NCBI GenBank assembly: GCA_029880775.1
Contig: JAOUNV010000061.1
Location: forward strand, 1-8,025
Length of the DNA stretch: 8,025 bases
DNA from: Nitrospinota bacterium
GTDB taxonomy: Bacteria; Nitrospinota_A; UBA7883
Reading direction: 5' to 3'
How positions within the stretch are numbered: position 1 is the stretch's first letter; each line of letters begins with the position of its first letter. The notes beneath the pieces were generated by a model. That model had not been told where the DNA came from and did not search any database. It saw only the letters and a program-made list of their open reading frames with translations. Both the position numbers and the translations under genes were made by a program. This document shows positions 1 to 6,508 of the stretch, piece by piece.

Positions 1-108
1 AGCTTCCGGCTCTTCCAGCGCGATTTCCGCCTCCGGCTCCTCGAAAGCTATTTCAGCTTCCGGCTCTTCCAGCGCGATTTCCGCCTCCGGCTCTTCGAAA
101 GCCAGCCC
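1..108 (-). repeat. 27-bp (9-codon) tandem repeats inside the acidic tail
   Basis: Four in-frame 27-bp units lie at 1-27, 28-54, 55-81 and 82-108. They alternate as A-B-A-B, so the true period is 54 bp. The first 39 bases of the 54-bp unit (1-39) are identical to 55-93, and the next copy decays after about 102. A partial unit (tccggctcttcc) is found at 113-124. The translated units read EEPEAEIAL and EEPEAEIAF. The near-perfect DNA identity suggests recent expansion by slippage or unequal crossing-over. The array may continue left of the window. Confidence 0.85.
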
Positions 109-636
109 CTCATCCGGCTCTTCCATGCCACCGTCAAAGGTAATCTCCTCGGAAACCGGTTCCATGGCCGCAGTGTCCGGGACGCTCTCCTCTTCAAGAG
201 ATATCTCATCGGAATCGAAGGAAATCTCGTCAGATCCGCTTGACTCCGCTTCTTCCTCATGCTCAGGAATATCTATATCCCCCTCGGCCTCTGGCATGTC
301 AAAATCGCCGGTGGAGTCATCCAGGGTAAAGCCGAAGCTTCCGTCAGAATCGTCCCCGCCCATGCCACCCATTGCCGCTTCTACGGACGAGGTCATCGGC
401 TCGTCCTCCCCATCGGACGTGGGGCTCATGAAATCCGGCTCCTCGAAACTTCCGCCACCTCCGCCACCGTCAGGCGCGGATTCCACCGCGGCGGCGCCAA
501 AGGACAAGATGCCCAGCGATACCGGCTCCAAGAATGTTATGTCATACTTTGATTTATGCGCCGAAAGATCCTTGGTGCATTTTCGGCAAGAGGTTAGATA
601 GTCAAAGCTGACGTAGCTGCAATAGGGGCATTTCAT
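1..636 (-). CDS. Zinc-ribbon protein with long acidic repeat tail (C-terminus cut by left edge)
   Basis: This reading frame starts at an ATG at 636 and stays open for 212 codons to the window edge, so the C-terminus is missing. The N-terminus MKCPYC...SCRKC has cysteines at residues 3, 6, 17 and 20 (CxxC-x10-CxxC), a compact zinc ribbon. After about residue 60 comes a low-complexity, strongly acidic stretch rich in Glu, Asp, Ser, Pro and Gly. From about residue 177 onward it becomes regular nine-residue repeats of the type EEPEAEIAL/EEPEAEIAF. No membrane segment or signal peptide is seen in the part present. Short N-terminal zinc ribbons followed by disordered acidic linkers occur in delta-proteobacteria-like genomes, often before further C-terminal domains; any such domain lies outside the window. 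The ribosome binding site is weak (AGGG about 11 bases upstream), but the zinc ribbon right at the start supports this ATG. Function is unknown; the ribbon may mediate protein or nucleic-acid contact. Confidence 0.8.
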   Translation of the reverse strand, partial: MKCPYCSYVSFDYLTSCRKCTKDLSAHKSKYDITFLEPVSLGILSFGAAAVESAPDGGGGGGSFEEPDFMSPTSDGEDEPMTSSVEAAMGGMGGDDSDGSFGFTLDDSTGDFDMPEAEGDIDIPEHEEEAESSGSDEISFDSDEISLEEESVPDTAAMEPVSEEITFDGGMEEPDEGLAFEEPEAEIALEEPEAEIAFEEPEAEIALEEPEA

Positions 637-685
637 TTTTTATTTTACCCTGTACTTGTTTGGATGATCACTTTATTATAGATTA

Positions 686-714
686 ATTATCATATACTTT
701 TAGAAAATGGTCAA
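686..714 (-). promoter_or_regulatory. Sigma70-like promoter for the zinc-ribbon gene
   Basis: On the minus strand TTGACC (714-709) is followed by exactly 17 bases and then GATAAT (691-686). Each hexamer matches the consensus at five of six positions. Transcription would begin near 679, leaving a leader of about 43 bases before the ATG at 636. The whole 637-744 gap is AT-rich. On the opposite strand a lone TATACT (693-698) could serve the rightward operon, but it has no good -35 element. Confidence 0.5.
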
Positions 715-744
715 TTGAATTTGACACTATGTAATGAAAAAGTC

Positions 745-1404
745 ATGGTTTTAGCCGCCGCGCTCCCCATGGAATCCAGTTTTTTTCTCAAAATGCTCTC
801 AAAGGTGGAGAAAATCGTTACAAAGGCGACCTTTTCCATCTCCACCGGGTATACGCATGGAAAGCGGATTTTCCTCCTGACTTCCGGCCCAGGGGGAGAT
901 AACGCCACTTTGGCCCATGAATTCCTCCACTCCAACCTCAACGTGGGGCAGGTGATAACATTCGGGCTGGCAGGGGCGTTGGAGAAAAATCTGAGCGTGG
1001 GCGATATCGTAATTCCCTCGTCTGTGGGCGTGGCGGAGGGAGGGCCGGATGACGACCTGCCCCTGGACCCGGTATACCAGGCGGCGGAGTATCGCGGCGA
1101 TGTTTTTTGTGGCGGGCTTGCTTTACAGTCCAGCCAGCCTCTTGGCCCTGAACAAAAAAGGACTCTGAGTGGACGGGGGGCGATATGTGTGGATATGGAG
1201 TCGCACACTGCGGCGACTATCGCAAAAAAGCATGACGCCAGACACAGCGTGGTGAGGGTTATCTCTGATGAGGTAAATACACCTCTTGATTTGACCAATC
1301 CCAAGGCGGATGTCCGGTTCATGGCTTCCGCCAGGATGGCGGGGGAGCGCAACGCCCGGTTTCTGGATGCTATGTTGGCCGGGGAGGGGAACCGCGTCGG
1401 ATGA
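745..1404 (+). CDS. PNP_UDP_1-family nucleoside phosphorylase/nucleosidase, HpnG-like
   Basis: The protein has the nucleoside phosphorylase/hydrolase fold, which cleaves the glycosidic bond of a purine-type nucleoside. With the ATG at 745 as residue 1, the visible motifs are the first strand MVLAAALPME, the phosphate/ribose loop SGPGGDNA (about 47-54), GLAGALEKNLSVGDIVIP (about 74-91), the purine/ribose-binding VDMESH (about 149-154) and VISDE (about 173-176) with the expected catalytic Asp. The VDMESH form fits hopanoid-associated phosphorylase HpnG better than MTA/SAH nucleosidase or futalosine hydrolase MqnB, but no other hopanoid gene is visible here, so the substrate is left open. An in-frame TTG at 715 would add ten residues; neither start has a strong ribosome binding site. 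The stop codon overlaps the ATG of the following kinase (ATGA), so the two genes are probably translationally coupled and in one operon with the regulator. Confidence 0.8.
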   Translation: MVLAAALPMESSFFLKMLSKVEKIVTKATFSISTGYTHGKRIFLLTSGPGGDNATLAHEFLHSNLNVGQVITFGLAGALEKNLSVGDIVIPSSVGVAEGGPDDDLPLDPVYQAAEYRGDVFCGGLALQSSQPLGPEQKRTLSGRGAICVDMESHTAATIAKKHDARHSVVRVISDEVNTPLDLTNPKADVRFMASARMAGERNARFLDAMLAGEGNRVG

Positions 1405-3248
1405 AACGGAAAGTGGAATATATGGAAAAAACAGACGACCTGGACTGGTATCACTCTCTTGTCACCAGAATGAACACCATCCGTGACGAGGAAGAGCTGA
1501 GGAAAGCCCTGGATATACTCTTAGAAGACCTTATGGCGCTGCTGGAAGCCGAAGAAGGCGCCATAAGAGTCTGGCCTGCTGATAAAAAATCCACCGTCAG
1601 GGCCCAGACGAGCACAAAAAATTTCAAGCTGTGTTTCGATCAACTCGACGCTCCGGAATGCGTATGTTCCCAGGCCCTTGCCTCCGGAAAGATGGGCACC
1701 AGGAAGCTGACAGTGGCCGCTCCCCCTCCCGGCAGCCCATGCGCCAAGCTGGGAGCCGAAACGGTGATATGCGGACCTGTGGTCACCGCTGGAGACGCTG
1801 GCGGAATTTTTATGGCGACATTGAGCAATGGCGCCCAGGGTAGCGGCGACAATACCAAGGCCCCGGACGGCAAGGCGCTGAAGCTTTCGTCCATGGCCCT
1901 GGCCAGCTTGGGTCACACTCTGGATAACCTGATGGACCGCAGACGGGACGAGGCCATGGCCCGCGACATGGAGACGGTTAACTATATCGGCGGATTGATC
2001 GCCGGAAAACTGACTCTCAAGGAGATGGTGCGGGAGATAGTATCGCGGCTGGGCCAGGTGCTGGAGACCGACGAGGTGAACGTGATCGCGTATGACCAGG
2101 AACGTGAGGAACTCTCCTTTCTGGCCAGCTACTTCCATGGCGGCTCAACATTGGGCCGACCAGAGGTATACCCTCTGTCCGACGGCATGAACAGCTGGAT
2201 TATAAAAAACCGTCGTCCTTTGCTGATGACTCACGATACCGTCACCGAATGCGCAAAACTGGGAATCCGACACGGTGGCCGACCCGCCAAAAGCTGGCTG
2301 GGGGCGCCGATGATATTCCAGGGGATAGTGGTGGGAGTGGTCTCTGTGCAAAGCTACGGCAAAAAAGGGCTTTACGACGAGGACTCTGTTGCTCTATTTA
2401 AGGCAGTGGCCAACATGTGCGCCGTAGCCGTGGTCAACGCCAGGATGTTCGGGGAGATCACCGAGCGGGAAGCGGAAAAGGGGCGGCTTTATTTCTCCCT
2501 GACCCACGACCTTCTCTCCCTGATAAACCCAATCGCCGGATTCGCCAGGATACTCAATTCCACCCCCTCCGAAACTCGCGAGGAGACATCAAGGATCGCC
2601 TCCGAAAGCATCCTGATGGCCACAGACAAGATCACCCGCTTTGCCGAGGATATCCTGGTGTACGCCAAACTGAAGTCGGGAAAGCTGGCGCTGGATATTT
2701 CCCGGCGAAACCCGGCCGAGCCGTTGGAGCAGGCCATCAGGATATACACCCCGGAGCTCCAGGCTCGTTCTATCAGGCTGGAGCTGAACGGAGCCGAGGT
2801 GAATCTGAACGAGAAACTTACTGTGGACAACGCCCTGGACGCCGATCTGGACTCGGCCCAGATGGAACGGGTGTTCCTCAACCTGATTAGCAACGCGATC
2901 AAGCACGCTCGCTCTGTAATAGTGGTGTCGATCAAGGCGACAGACTCGGCGGTGGAAATAATGGTGGGCGACGATGGCGATGGCGCCCCAAAAGATGAAT
3001 GTGAAAACCTGTTTCTTGATTATTACCAGGCCCACAAGGGAAAAAGAGGAGTGGGGCTGGGGCTTCCTTCTGTGAAAAAGATAATCGAGATGCATGATGG
3101 GAAGATATGGATCGACTCGGACACCGGGAAAGGATTTACAATAACCTTTAGCTGGCCCAGGACCTTGGCGGACCGACCGAAGGCAAGGCGGGGAGTGGAG
3201 ACTGGCCATGACAGTGGAGTCCATCAGCGCGTGGAGGCCACTTTATGA
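1401..3248 (+). CDS. Soluble two-GAF sensor histidine kinase
   Basis: This 615-residue kinase has no membrane segment and should act in the cytoplasm. Order of parts: a first GAF-like sensor domain (about 25-175) containing a Cys-x-Cys at 87/89; a second GAF domain (about 192-348); a HisKA dimerisation helix with H-box SLTHDLLSLINP, putative phosphohistidine H369; and an HATPase domain with N-box FLNLISNAI (N494, N498), G1 box DDGDG (524-528) and G2 box RGVGLGL (549-555). A tail of about 28 basic and polar residues follows the catalytic domain. The H-box carries Asp after His and lacks the usual Arg-Thr-Pro, as in some HisKA subgroups. The start at 1401 overlaps the previous stop; an in-frame ATG at 1422 is an equally possible start. 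The next gene encodes the likely cognate response regulator 38 bases downstream. The signal is unknown: the GAF domains could bind a small molecule, and the Cys pair may point to metal or redox sensing (inference). Confidence 0.92.
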   Translation: MKRKVEYMEKTDDLDWYHSLVTRMNTIRDEEELRKALDILLEDLMALLEAEEGAIRVWPADKKSTVRAQTSTKNFKLCFDQLDAPECVCSQALASGKMGTRKLTVAAPPPGSPCAKLGAETVICGPVVTAGDAGGIFMATLSNGAQGSGDNTKAPDGKALKLSSMALASLGHTLDNLMDRRRDEAMARDMETVNYIGGLIAGKLTLKEMVREIVSRLGQVLETDEVNVIAYDQEREELSFLASYFHGGSTLGRPEVYPLSDGMNSWIIKNRRPLLMTHDTVTECAKLGIRHGGRPAKSWLGAPMIFQGIVVGVVSVQSYGKKGLYDEDSVALFKAVANMCAVAVVNARMFGEITEREAEKGRLYFSLTHDLLSLINPIAGFARILNSTPSETREETSRIASESILMATDKITRFAEDILVYAKLKSGKLALDISRRNPAEPLEQAIRIYTPELQARSIRLELNGAEVNLNEKLTVDNALDADLDSAQMERVFLNLISNAIKHARSVIVVSIKATDSAVEIMVGDDGDGAPKDECENLFLDYYQAHKGKRGVGLGLPSVKKIIEMHDGKIWIDSDTGKGFTITFSWPRTLADRPKARRGVETGHDSGVHQRVEATL

Positions 3249-3286
3249 CAAGAAGGGGCTGCAAGGGCCGCTTGGGGAGAGGATAA

Positions 3287-4669
3287 ATGGCGGAGAAAGA
3301 ACGGATTCTGGTGGTCGATGACGACCTGAACACCTTGAAAATGGTGGAAAGCTTCCTGGCGCTCAAGAAGTACCAGGTGGTCACCTGCCTCACTTTTCGC
3401 GACGCTATGAAGGAAATTGACGCAGGTGAGTTCGACGCCGCCGTGATCGACTATTTCATGCCCAACACCACCGGGCTGGAGATGATGAAGGCGTTTCACG
3501 CCACCGACCCGGACCTCCCGGTGATCGTGCTCACCGCTTCCAGGGACATCAAGGTGGCCGTGAACATGATAAAAGAGGGGGCGTTTAACTACCTGATCAA
3601 GCCTGTGGACCCGGACGAGCTGTATGTGAACCTGGACAATGCTTTCGTAAACCGCCGACTGAAGCGGGAGAACAAGAAGCTGAAGCTGGACTTGAAGGAC
3701 CGGTATAAGTTCGACCACATAGTGGGGGATTCGGGCAGAATGCGCGAGGTGTTCGACCTGACCGCCAGAGCGTCCAAGGTCCGCTCCAACGCTCTGATAA
3801 TCGGGGAGACCGGCGTGGGGAAGGAGCTGGTGGCCAAGGCGATCCATTTCAACAGCGACAGATGCGGCGGGCCTTTTATTGGTGTCAACTGTTCCGCCCT
3901 GGCGGAGTCGCTTTTGGAGGCGGAGCTTTTCGGGATAGAAAAGAACGTGGCCACGGGGGTGGACGCGCGAATGGGCAAATTCGAGGCGGCGGATGGCGGC
4001 TCCCTGTTCCTGGATGAGGTGGGGGACATGTCACCATCGATACAGGCCAAAGTGCTGCGGGCGATCCAGGAGAGGGAGGTGGAACGTGTGGGAAGCCATA
4101 CTCCACGCAAAGTTAATATAAGGATCATAGCCGCCACCAACCGGGATCTGGAGGCGGCGGTGGACCAGGAAACTTTCCGCAAGGATCTTTTCTACAGGCT
4201 CAATGTACTGGTGATCCCAATCCCTCCCCTTCGTCTGCGCAAGCAGGATATCTCTCCGCTGTGCGATCATTTCCTGGCCAAGTTTTGCGCGGAGAATAAG
4301 ATGGAGGTGAAAAATATCAGTATTGAGGCCGCCAAAATCCTGATGTCGCACCCTTGGCCGGGGAACGTCCGGGAGCTGGAAAATACCATGGAGAGAGCTG
4401 TTATCCTCTGCGATGAGAAAACCATAACCCCGACGCACCTTCCCGATAATCTGGCGGCGGCGTCCATCCTTCTTGAGGGAGGGGCTGACGGTGACGATTG
4501 CGCCGACCTGGAGCAGATGGTGAGTAAATTCGAAAAAGGTGTCATCCTCGACGCCCTGGAAAAGTGCGCCGGACGACAGAACAAAGCTGCTCAGATGCTG
4601 GGAGTCAGCGAGAGGAGTATGTGGTACAAGATAAAAAAACTGGGCATCCAGATAAGCAAGGATAGCTGA
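3287..4669 (+). CDS. NtrC-type response regulator with degenerate GAFTGA motif
   Basis: This 460-residue regulator has a receiver domain (1-120) with acidic pocket D11-D13, phospho-acceptor D55, T83 and K105; a sigma54-type AAA+ domain (about 143-375) with Walker A GETGVGKE (173-180), Walker B SLFLDE (239-244), sensor I AATNRDL, arginine-finger region FRKDLFYRL and sensor II WPGNVREL; and a C-terminal Fis-type helix-turn-helix (about 425-454). It should be phosphorylated by the upstream kinase, oligomerise and hydrolyse ATP. The oddity is the L1 loop: where GAFTGA is expected, residues 220-225 read NVATGV, so the aromatic residue that contacts sigma54 is absent while Thr-Gly is kept. The protein may therefore engage sigma54 differently, or regulate without it. 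A good ribosome binding site (GGGGAGAGG) precedes the ATG. It is the last gene of the operon; no clear terminator follows. Confidence 0.95.
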   Translation: MAEKERILVVDDDLNTLKMVESFLALKKYQVVTCLTFRDAMKEIDAGEFDAAVIDYFMPNTTGLEMMKAFHATDPDLPVIVLTASRDIKVAVNMIKEGAFNYLIKPVDPDELYVNLDNAFVNRRLKRENKKLKLDLKDRYKFDHIVGDSGRMREVFDLTARASKVRSNALIIGETGVGKELVAKAIHFNSDRCGGPFIGVNCSALAESLLEAELFGIEKNVATGVDARMGKFEAADGGSLFLDEVGDMSPSIQAKVLRAIQEREVERVGSHTPRKVNIRIIAATNRDLEAAVDQETFRKDLFYRLNVLVIPIPPLRLRKQDISPLCDHFLAKFCAENKMEVKNISIEAAKILMSHPWPGNVRELENTMERAVILCDEKTITPTHLPDNLAAASILLEGGADGDDCADLEQMVSKFEKGVILDALEKCAGRQNKAAQMLGVSERSMWYKIKKLGIQISKDS

Positions 4670-4708
4670 CCGAAATAATAATGGCCAATTCTCGCTGATG
4701 AAATGTTG

Positions 4709-4714
4709 TATAAT
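4709..4714 (+). promoter_or_regulatory. Candidate -10 element of the lipoprotein gene
   Basis: A perfect TATAAT preceded directly by TG lies 56 bases before the lipoprotein ATG. No convincing -35 hexamer is present at 16-18 bases upstream, so either TG-assisted recognition or an activator would be needed. Transcription would start near 4721. Confidence 0.35.
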
Positions 4715-4770
4715 CTACGTTGCAGGTAGGTCGCTTTCAATAACGTTTTCGATATTAAGGAGGTTTTGGG

Positions 4771-5298
4771 ATGAATAGGGGATTTGTGGCAATAGCCGCT
4801 TTATTGATGGTGTTATCTACAGCGGCTTGCAATAAAGGTGAATTGGAAAAAGCCCGCTCCGAAAACGCCGCGCTGGCCCAGGAAAACGCGTCTCTTAAAT
4901 CAGAATTGACTAATCAATGGGCCGCAGGCCAGCAGCTGCAACAGACATGCGCTGAAACTTCCGGAGCTTTGGCTGCCGCTGCGAACACCGCCGCAAAAGC
5001 CGCCAACGACGCCGCCATCGCCGCGGACGCCGCAGCAGCAGCTGCCAGCGACGCCGCAGCCGCCTTCAGGGCCGCAGCAAACATATCTGGCGGAGAAACC
5101 ACAACCGAGGAGGAAACTCCCGCCGAGGAACCAGCGGCTGAGGTAGCTCCAGCTGAGGAAGCGCCCGCTGTTGAAGAGGCTCCTGCTGAAGAAGCGGCCC
5201 CAGCCGAAGCGCCAGCAGCCACCGAAGGGGATGCGGCCGGAGCGATGGATATGGAAATGGATCATAGCCAGCATATGGACCACAGCCAGGGTCAGTGA
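4771..5298 (+). CDS. Lipoprotein with coiled coil, Ala-rich helix and Met/His-rich C-terminus
   Basis: This 175-residue protein begins with a short signal peptide and a lipobox-like LSTAAC, with lipidation at Cys20, so it should sit in the cell envelope. Residues 23-48 form a heptad-like coiled coil (ELEKARSENAALAQENASL). Residues 65-104 are extremely alanine-rich and helical, reminiscent of the alanine zipper of Lpp-type proteins. Residues 105-155 are a flexible Pro-Ala-Glu linker. The last 17 residues contain MDMEMDHSQHMDHSQ, with three His and four Met, like copper-binding tails of periplasmic metal proteins. No enzyme domain is seen. The ribosome binding site AAGGAGG (4757-4763, seven bases before the ATG) is near perfect, suggesting high expression. 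Own promoter and terminator make it a single-gene unit just downstream of the two-component genes; regulation by that pair is possible but not shown. Function is unassigned; the metal role is inference. Confidence 0.85.
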   Translation: MNRGFVAIAALLMVLSTAACNKGELEKARSENAALAQENASLKSELTNQWAAGQQLQQTCAETSGALAAAANTAAKAANDAAIAADAAAAAASDAAAAFRAAANISGGETTTEEETPAEEPAAEVAPAEEAPAVEEAPAEEAAPAEAPAATEGDAAGAMDMEMDHSQHMDHSQGQ

Positions 5299-5323
5299 CG
5301 CCGACTTTATTCGCAAAGGACAG

Positions 5324-5354
5324 GGCCGGAGGAGCGATCTTCCGGCCTTTTTTT
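5324..5354 (+). terminator. Intrinsic terminator after the lipoprotein gene
   Basis: A ten-pair stem (5324-5333 with 5338-5347, one G-U pair) closes on a GCGA tetraloop of the GNRA class and is followed directly by seven T residues (5348-5354). It lies 26 bases after the stop codon of the lipoprotein. On the other strand it has no comparable T tract, so it mainly serves the rightward gene. Confidence 0.92.
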
Positions 5355-5430
5355 ATTGGGGGCCGTGGTGTGGGAATCGAATTATGTCGATCACATCATG
5401 GAAAACGCCAAGGGTGGTTTTCAAAACAGA

Positions 5431-6000
5431 CTAAGGACCATGACTGAAAATTGCTGAGATATAATCCGCCAATTTAACTTCATAATGTAATACGTCGTTA
5501 ATTACAAGATATTTACGGAACGCTTCGCGCTCATTTTTATCAGGAAACACTCTGTTGGGGAGACAATTCAATGTTCCATCGTCAGAAGAGATAATTATGC
5601 CCTTGGATGTGTCCACGTAATATTTCATTTCTCCCCAAGCTCTGACAAAACTGCCTACACCTTGGATGTCCAGTTGAACGCCGCTGTCCTCGAATATTAA
5701 TGACACTTCTTGCGTAGCCGCGTTATTCATCCGGATTCGTCTTCGGCTTAACCATGGAGCTACTGCCGAGTAATAAGTTATTATGGTTCCTATAACCAGC
5801 AAAAACAGGGAAATCCGCATGAAGCCTTCCTCCGGAAAAGAAAAGACACCACTTAGTGTAAAAACGCTACCCTGTATGAAAAAGACACCGATGAAAGTTG
5901 CGCTTTGACGCAGGGCAGGCCTGGCGAACACTTCACTCCGAAAGGCCTCGTCCGCTTCCAAAAGGTCTTCTATCGTGCTTGTAAACTGGAATTTATACAT
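5431..6000 (-). CDS. Small membrane protein with two transmembrane helices, YcxB-like
   Basis: The start is set at the ATG at 6000 because AAGG stands five bases upstream, and because MYKFQFTSTIEDLLEADEAF resembles the opening strand of YcxB-like proteins. An upstream in-frame ATG at 6060 lacks a ribosome binding site. The 189-residue product has two hydrophobic helices (about 34-54 and 61-83) in a hairpin, then a basic SRRRIR stretch expected on the cytoplasmic side. A soluble C-terminal domain follows with the pattern W-x3-Y...GIIISSDDGTLNCLPNRVF (residues 122-152), matching the YcxB-like C-terminal domain, which recalls a bacterial PH-like fold. Biochemical role in this family is unknown. 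It lies 71 bases after the acylphosphatase stop on the same strand and could share its transcript. No terminator is visible at its end, where it faces the terminator of the lipoprotein gene. Confidence 0.75.
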   Translation of the reverse strand: MYKFQFTSTIEDLLEADEAFRSEVFARPALRQSATFIGVFFIQGSVFTLSGVFSFPEEGFMRISLFLLVIGTIITYYSAVAPWLSRRRIRMNNAATQEVSLIFEDSGVQLDIQGVGSFVRAWGEMKYYVDTSKGIIISSDDGTLNCLPNRVFPDKNEREAFRKYLVINDVLHYEVKLADYISAIFSHGP

Positions 6001-6071
6001 GGTAGCCTTCAGTATATCGATGCTAACAAATGAAAAGTTATTTGTTTCTATGATGCGCATGGAACATCAGA

Positions 6072-6353
6072 TCAGTAAGTCACATCGAATCCGGAATACT
6101 CACCCGTGGCCCGCTCCCACGTCACCTCCAGCCCATCCACGGATGCGCCTGGCGGGCCGTGGCGCAACCACCCCACGAATATGTCCAGATCCTCACGCTC
6201 CCCCTCGGCCACCACTTCCACCTGGCCATCTGGCAGATTGCGCACCCAGCCTGTTATCCCGCCAATCCTTTGCGCTGTCTCCACGGTGGTGGCGCGGAAA
6301 AACACACCCTGCACAATTCCGGAGACTAATACATGCGCTCTTTCAATGCCCAT
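6072..6353 (-). CDS. acyP: Acylphosphatase
   Basis: This 93-residue protein has the usual full length of acylphosphatases, small ferredoxin-fold cytoplasmic enzymes that hydrolyse carboxyl-phosphate bonds such as those in acetyl phosphate or carbamoyl phosphate. The first signature GIVQGVFFR (12-20) supplies the phosphate-binding loop and catalytic Arg20, and the second, GWVRNLPDGQVEVVAEG (35-51), supplies catalytic Asn39. The C-terminal strand GFDVTY is also typical. No ribosome binding site precedes the ATG, whereas a promoter-like pair ends about seven bases before it, which points to a leaderless transcript. Its downstream neighbour on the same strand is the YcxB-like membrane protein. 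Confidence 0.96.
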   Translation of the reverse strand: MGIERAHVLVSGIVQGVFFRATTVETAQRIGGITGWVRNLPDGQVEVVAEGEREDLDIFVGWLRHGPPGASVDGLEVTWERATGEYSGFDVTY

Positions 6354-6359
6354 AAATAG

Positions 6360-6389
6360 ATTGTACCAGCGGCGGCATTAGCGCGGCAA
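6360..6389 (-). promoter_or_regulatory. Promoter of the acylphosphatase gene, likely leaderless
   Basis: On the minus strand TTGCCG (6389-6384) is followed by 18 bases and TACAAT (6365-6360), a five-of-six match to the -10 consensus. The start point expected six to seven bases downstream falls on or next to the A of the ATG at 6353. This agrees with the absence of a Shine-Dalgarno sequence there. Confidence 0.45.
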
Positions 6390-6422
6390 CTTATGGGCGC
6401 CATTCAGATGAAGGAGGAATCA

Positions 6423-6503
6423 TTGGCCACCCTCTTGCGCCCCCCGTTGTCAACGAACGGATATCTCAAGCAGAAGGATTGGTGGTGTGGACGAAAATCA
6501 TGA
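6423..6503 (+). CDS. Possible very short ORF with strong ribosome binding site
   Basis: AAGGAGG at 6411-6417 stands five bases before a TTG at 6423 that opens a 26-codon frame ending in TGA at 6501-6503; an in-frame ATG at 6408 would extend it upstream by five residues. The predicted peptide is basic, with a central LRPPLSTNGYLKQKDWW, and matches nothing I recognise. It lies on the plus strand between two leftward genes and has no visible promoter. The only real support is the Shine-Dalgarno match, so this may be chance or a remnant of a larger gene. Confidence 0.15.
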   Translation: MATLLRPPLSTNGYLKQKDWWCGRKS

Positions 6504-6508
6504 AAAGC

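Noticed and set aside
1..124. CRISPR-like array at the left edge
   Set aside because: The repeats are adjacent in-frame 27-bp codon units without unique spacers, inside a coding region.
125..601. Plus-strand Ser/Pro-rich frame of 158 codons
   Set aside because: It is the reverse of the acidic zinc-ribbon gene; serine and proline richness is what the complement of Glu/Asp/Gly-rich codons gives, and the minus strand has a zinc ribbon and promoter.
711..1454. Minus-strand open frame of 247 codons
   Set aside because: It is fully antisense to the phosphorylase, whose family motifs are clear; the antisense product has no recognisable pattern.
2589..3224. Long minus-strand frame (211 codons) inside the kinase gene
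   Set aside because: It overlaps the catalytic domain, whose N, G1 and G2 boxes are intact on the plus strand; no motif in the antisense product.
3208..3320. Short frame beginning ATG at 3208 bridging kinase and regulator
   Set aside because: It overlaps both well-supported genes in another frame and encodes no recognisable peptide.
4682..4696. Sigma54-like site TGGCCAATTCTCGCTG before the lipoprotein
   Set aside because: The GG and GC dinucleotides are nine bases apart instead of ten and the flanks fit poorly; a TATAAT nearby explains the promoter better.
4914..5222. Minus-strand Ala/Ser-rich frame opposite the lipoprotein
   Set aside because: Alanine codons GCN read as GCN/NGC on the other strand, so this is a shadow of the alanine-rich region; the plus frame has a signal peptide, ribosome binding site and terminator.
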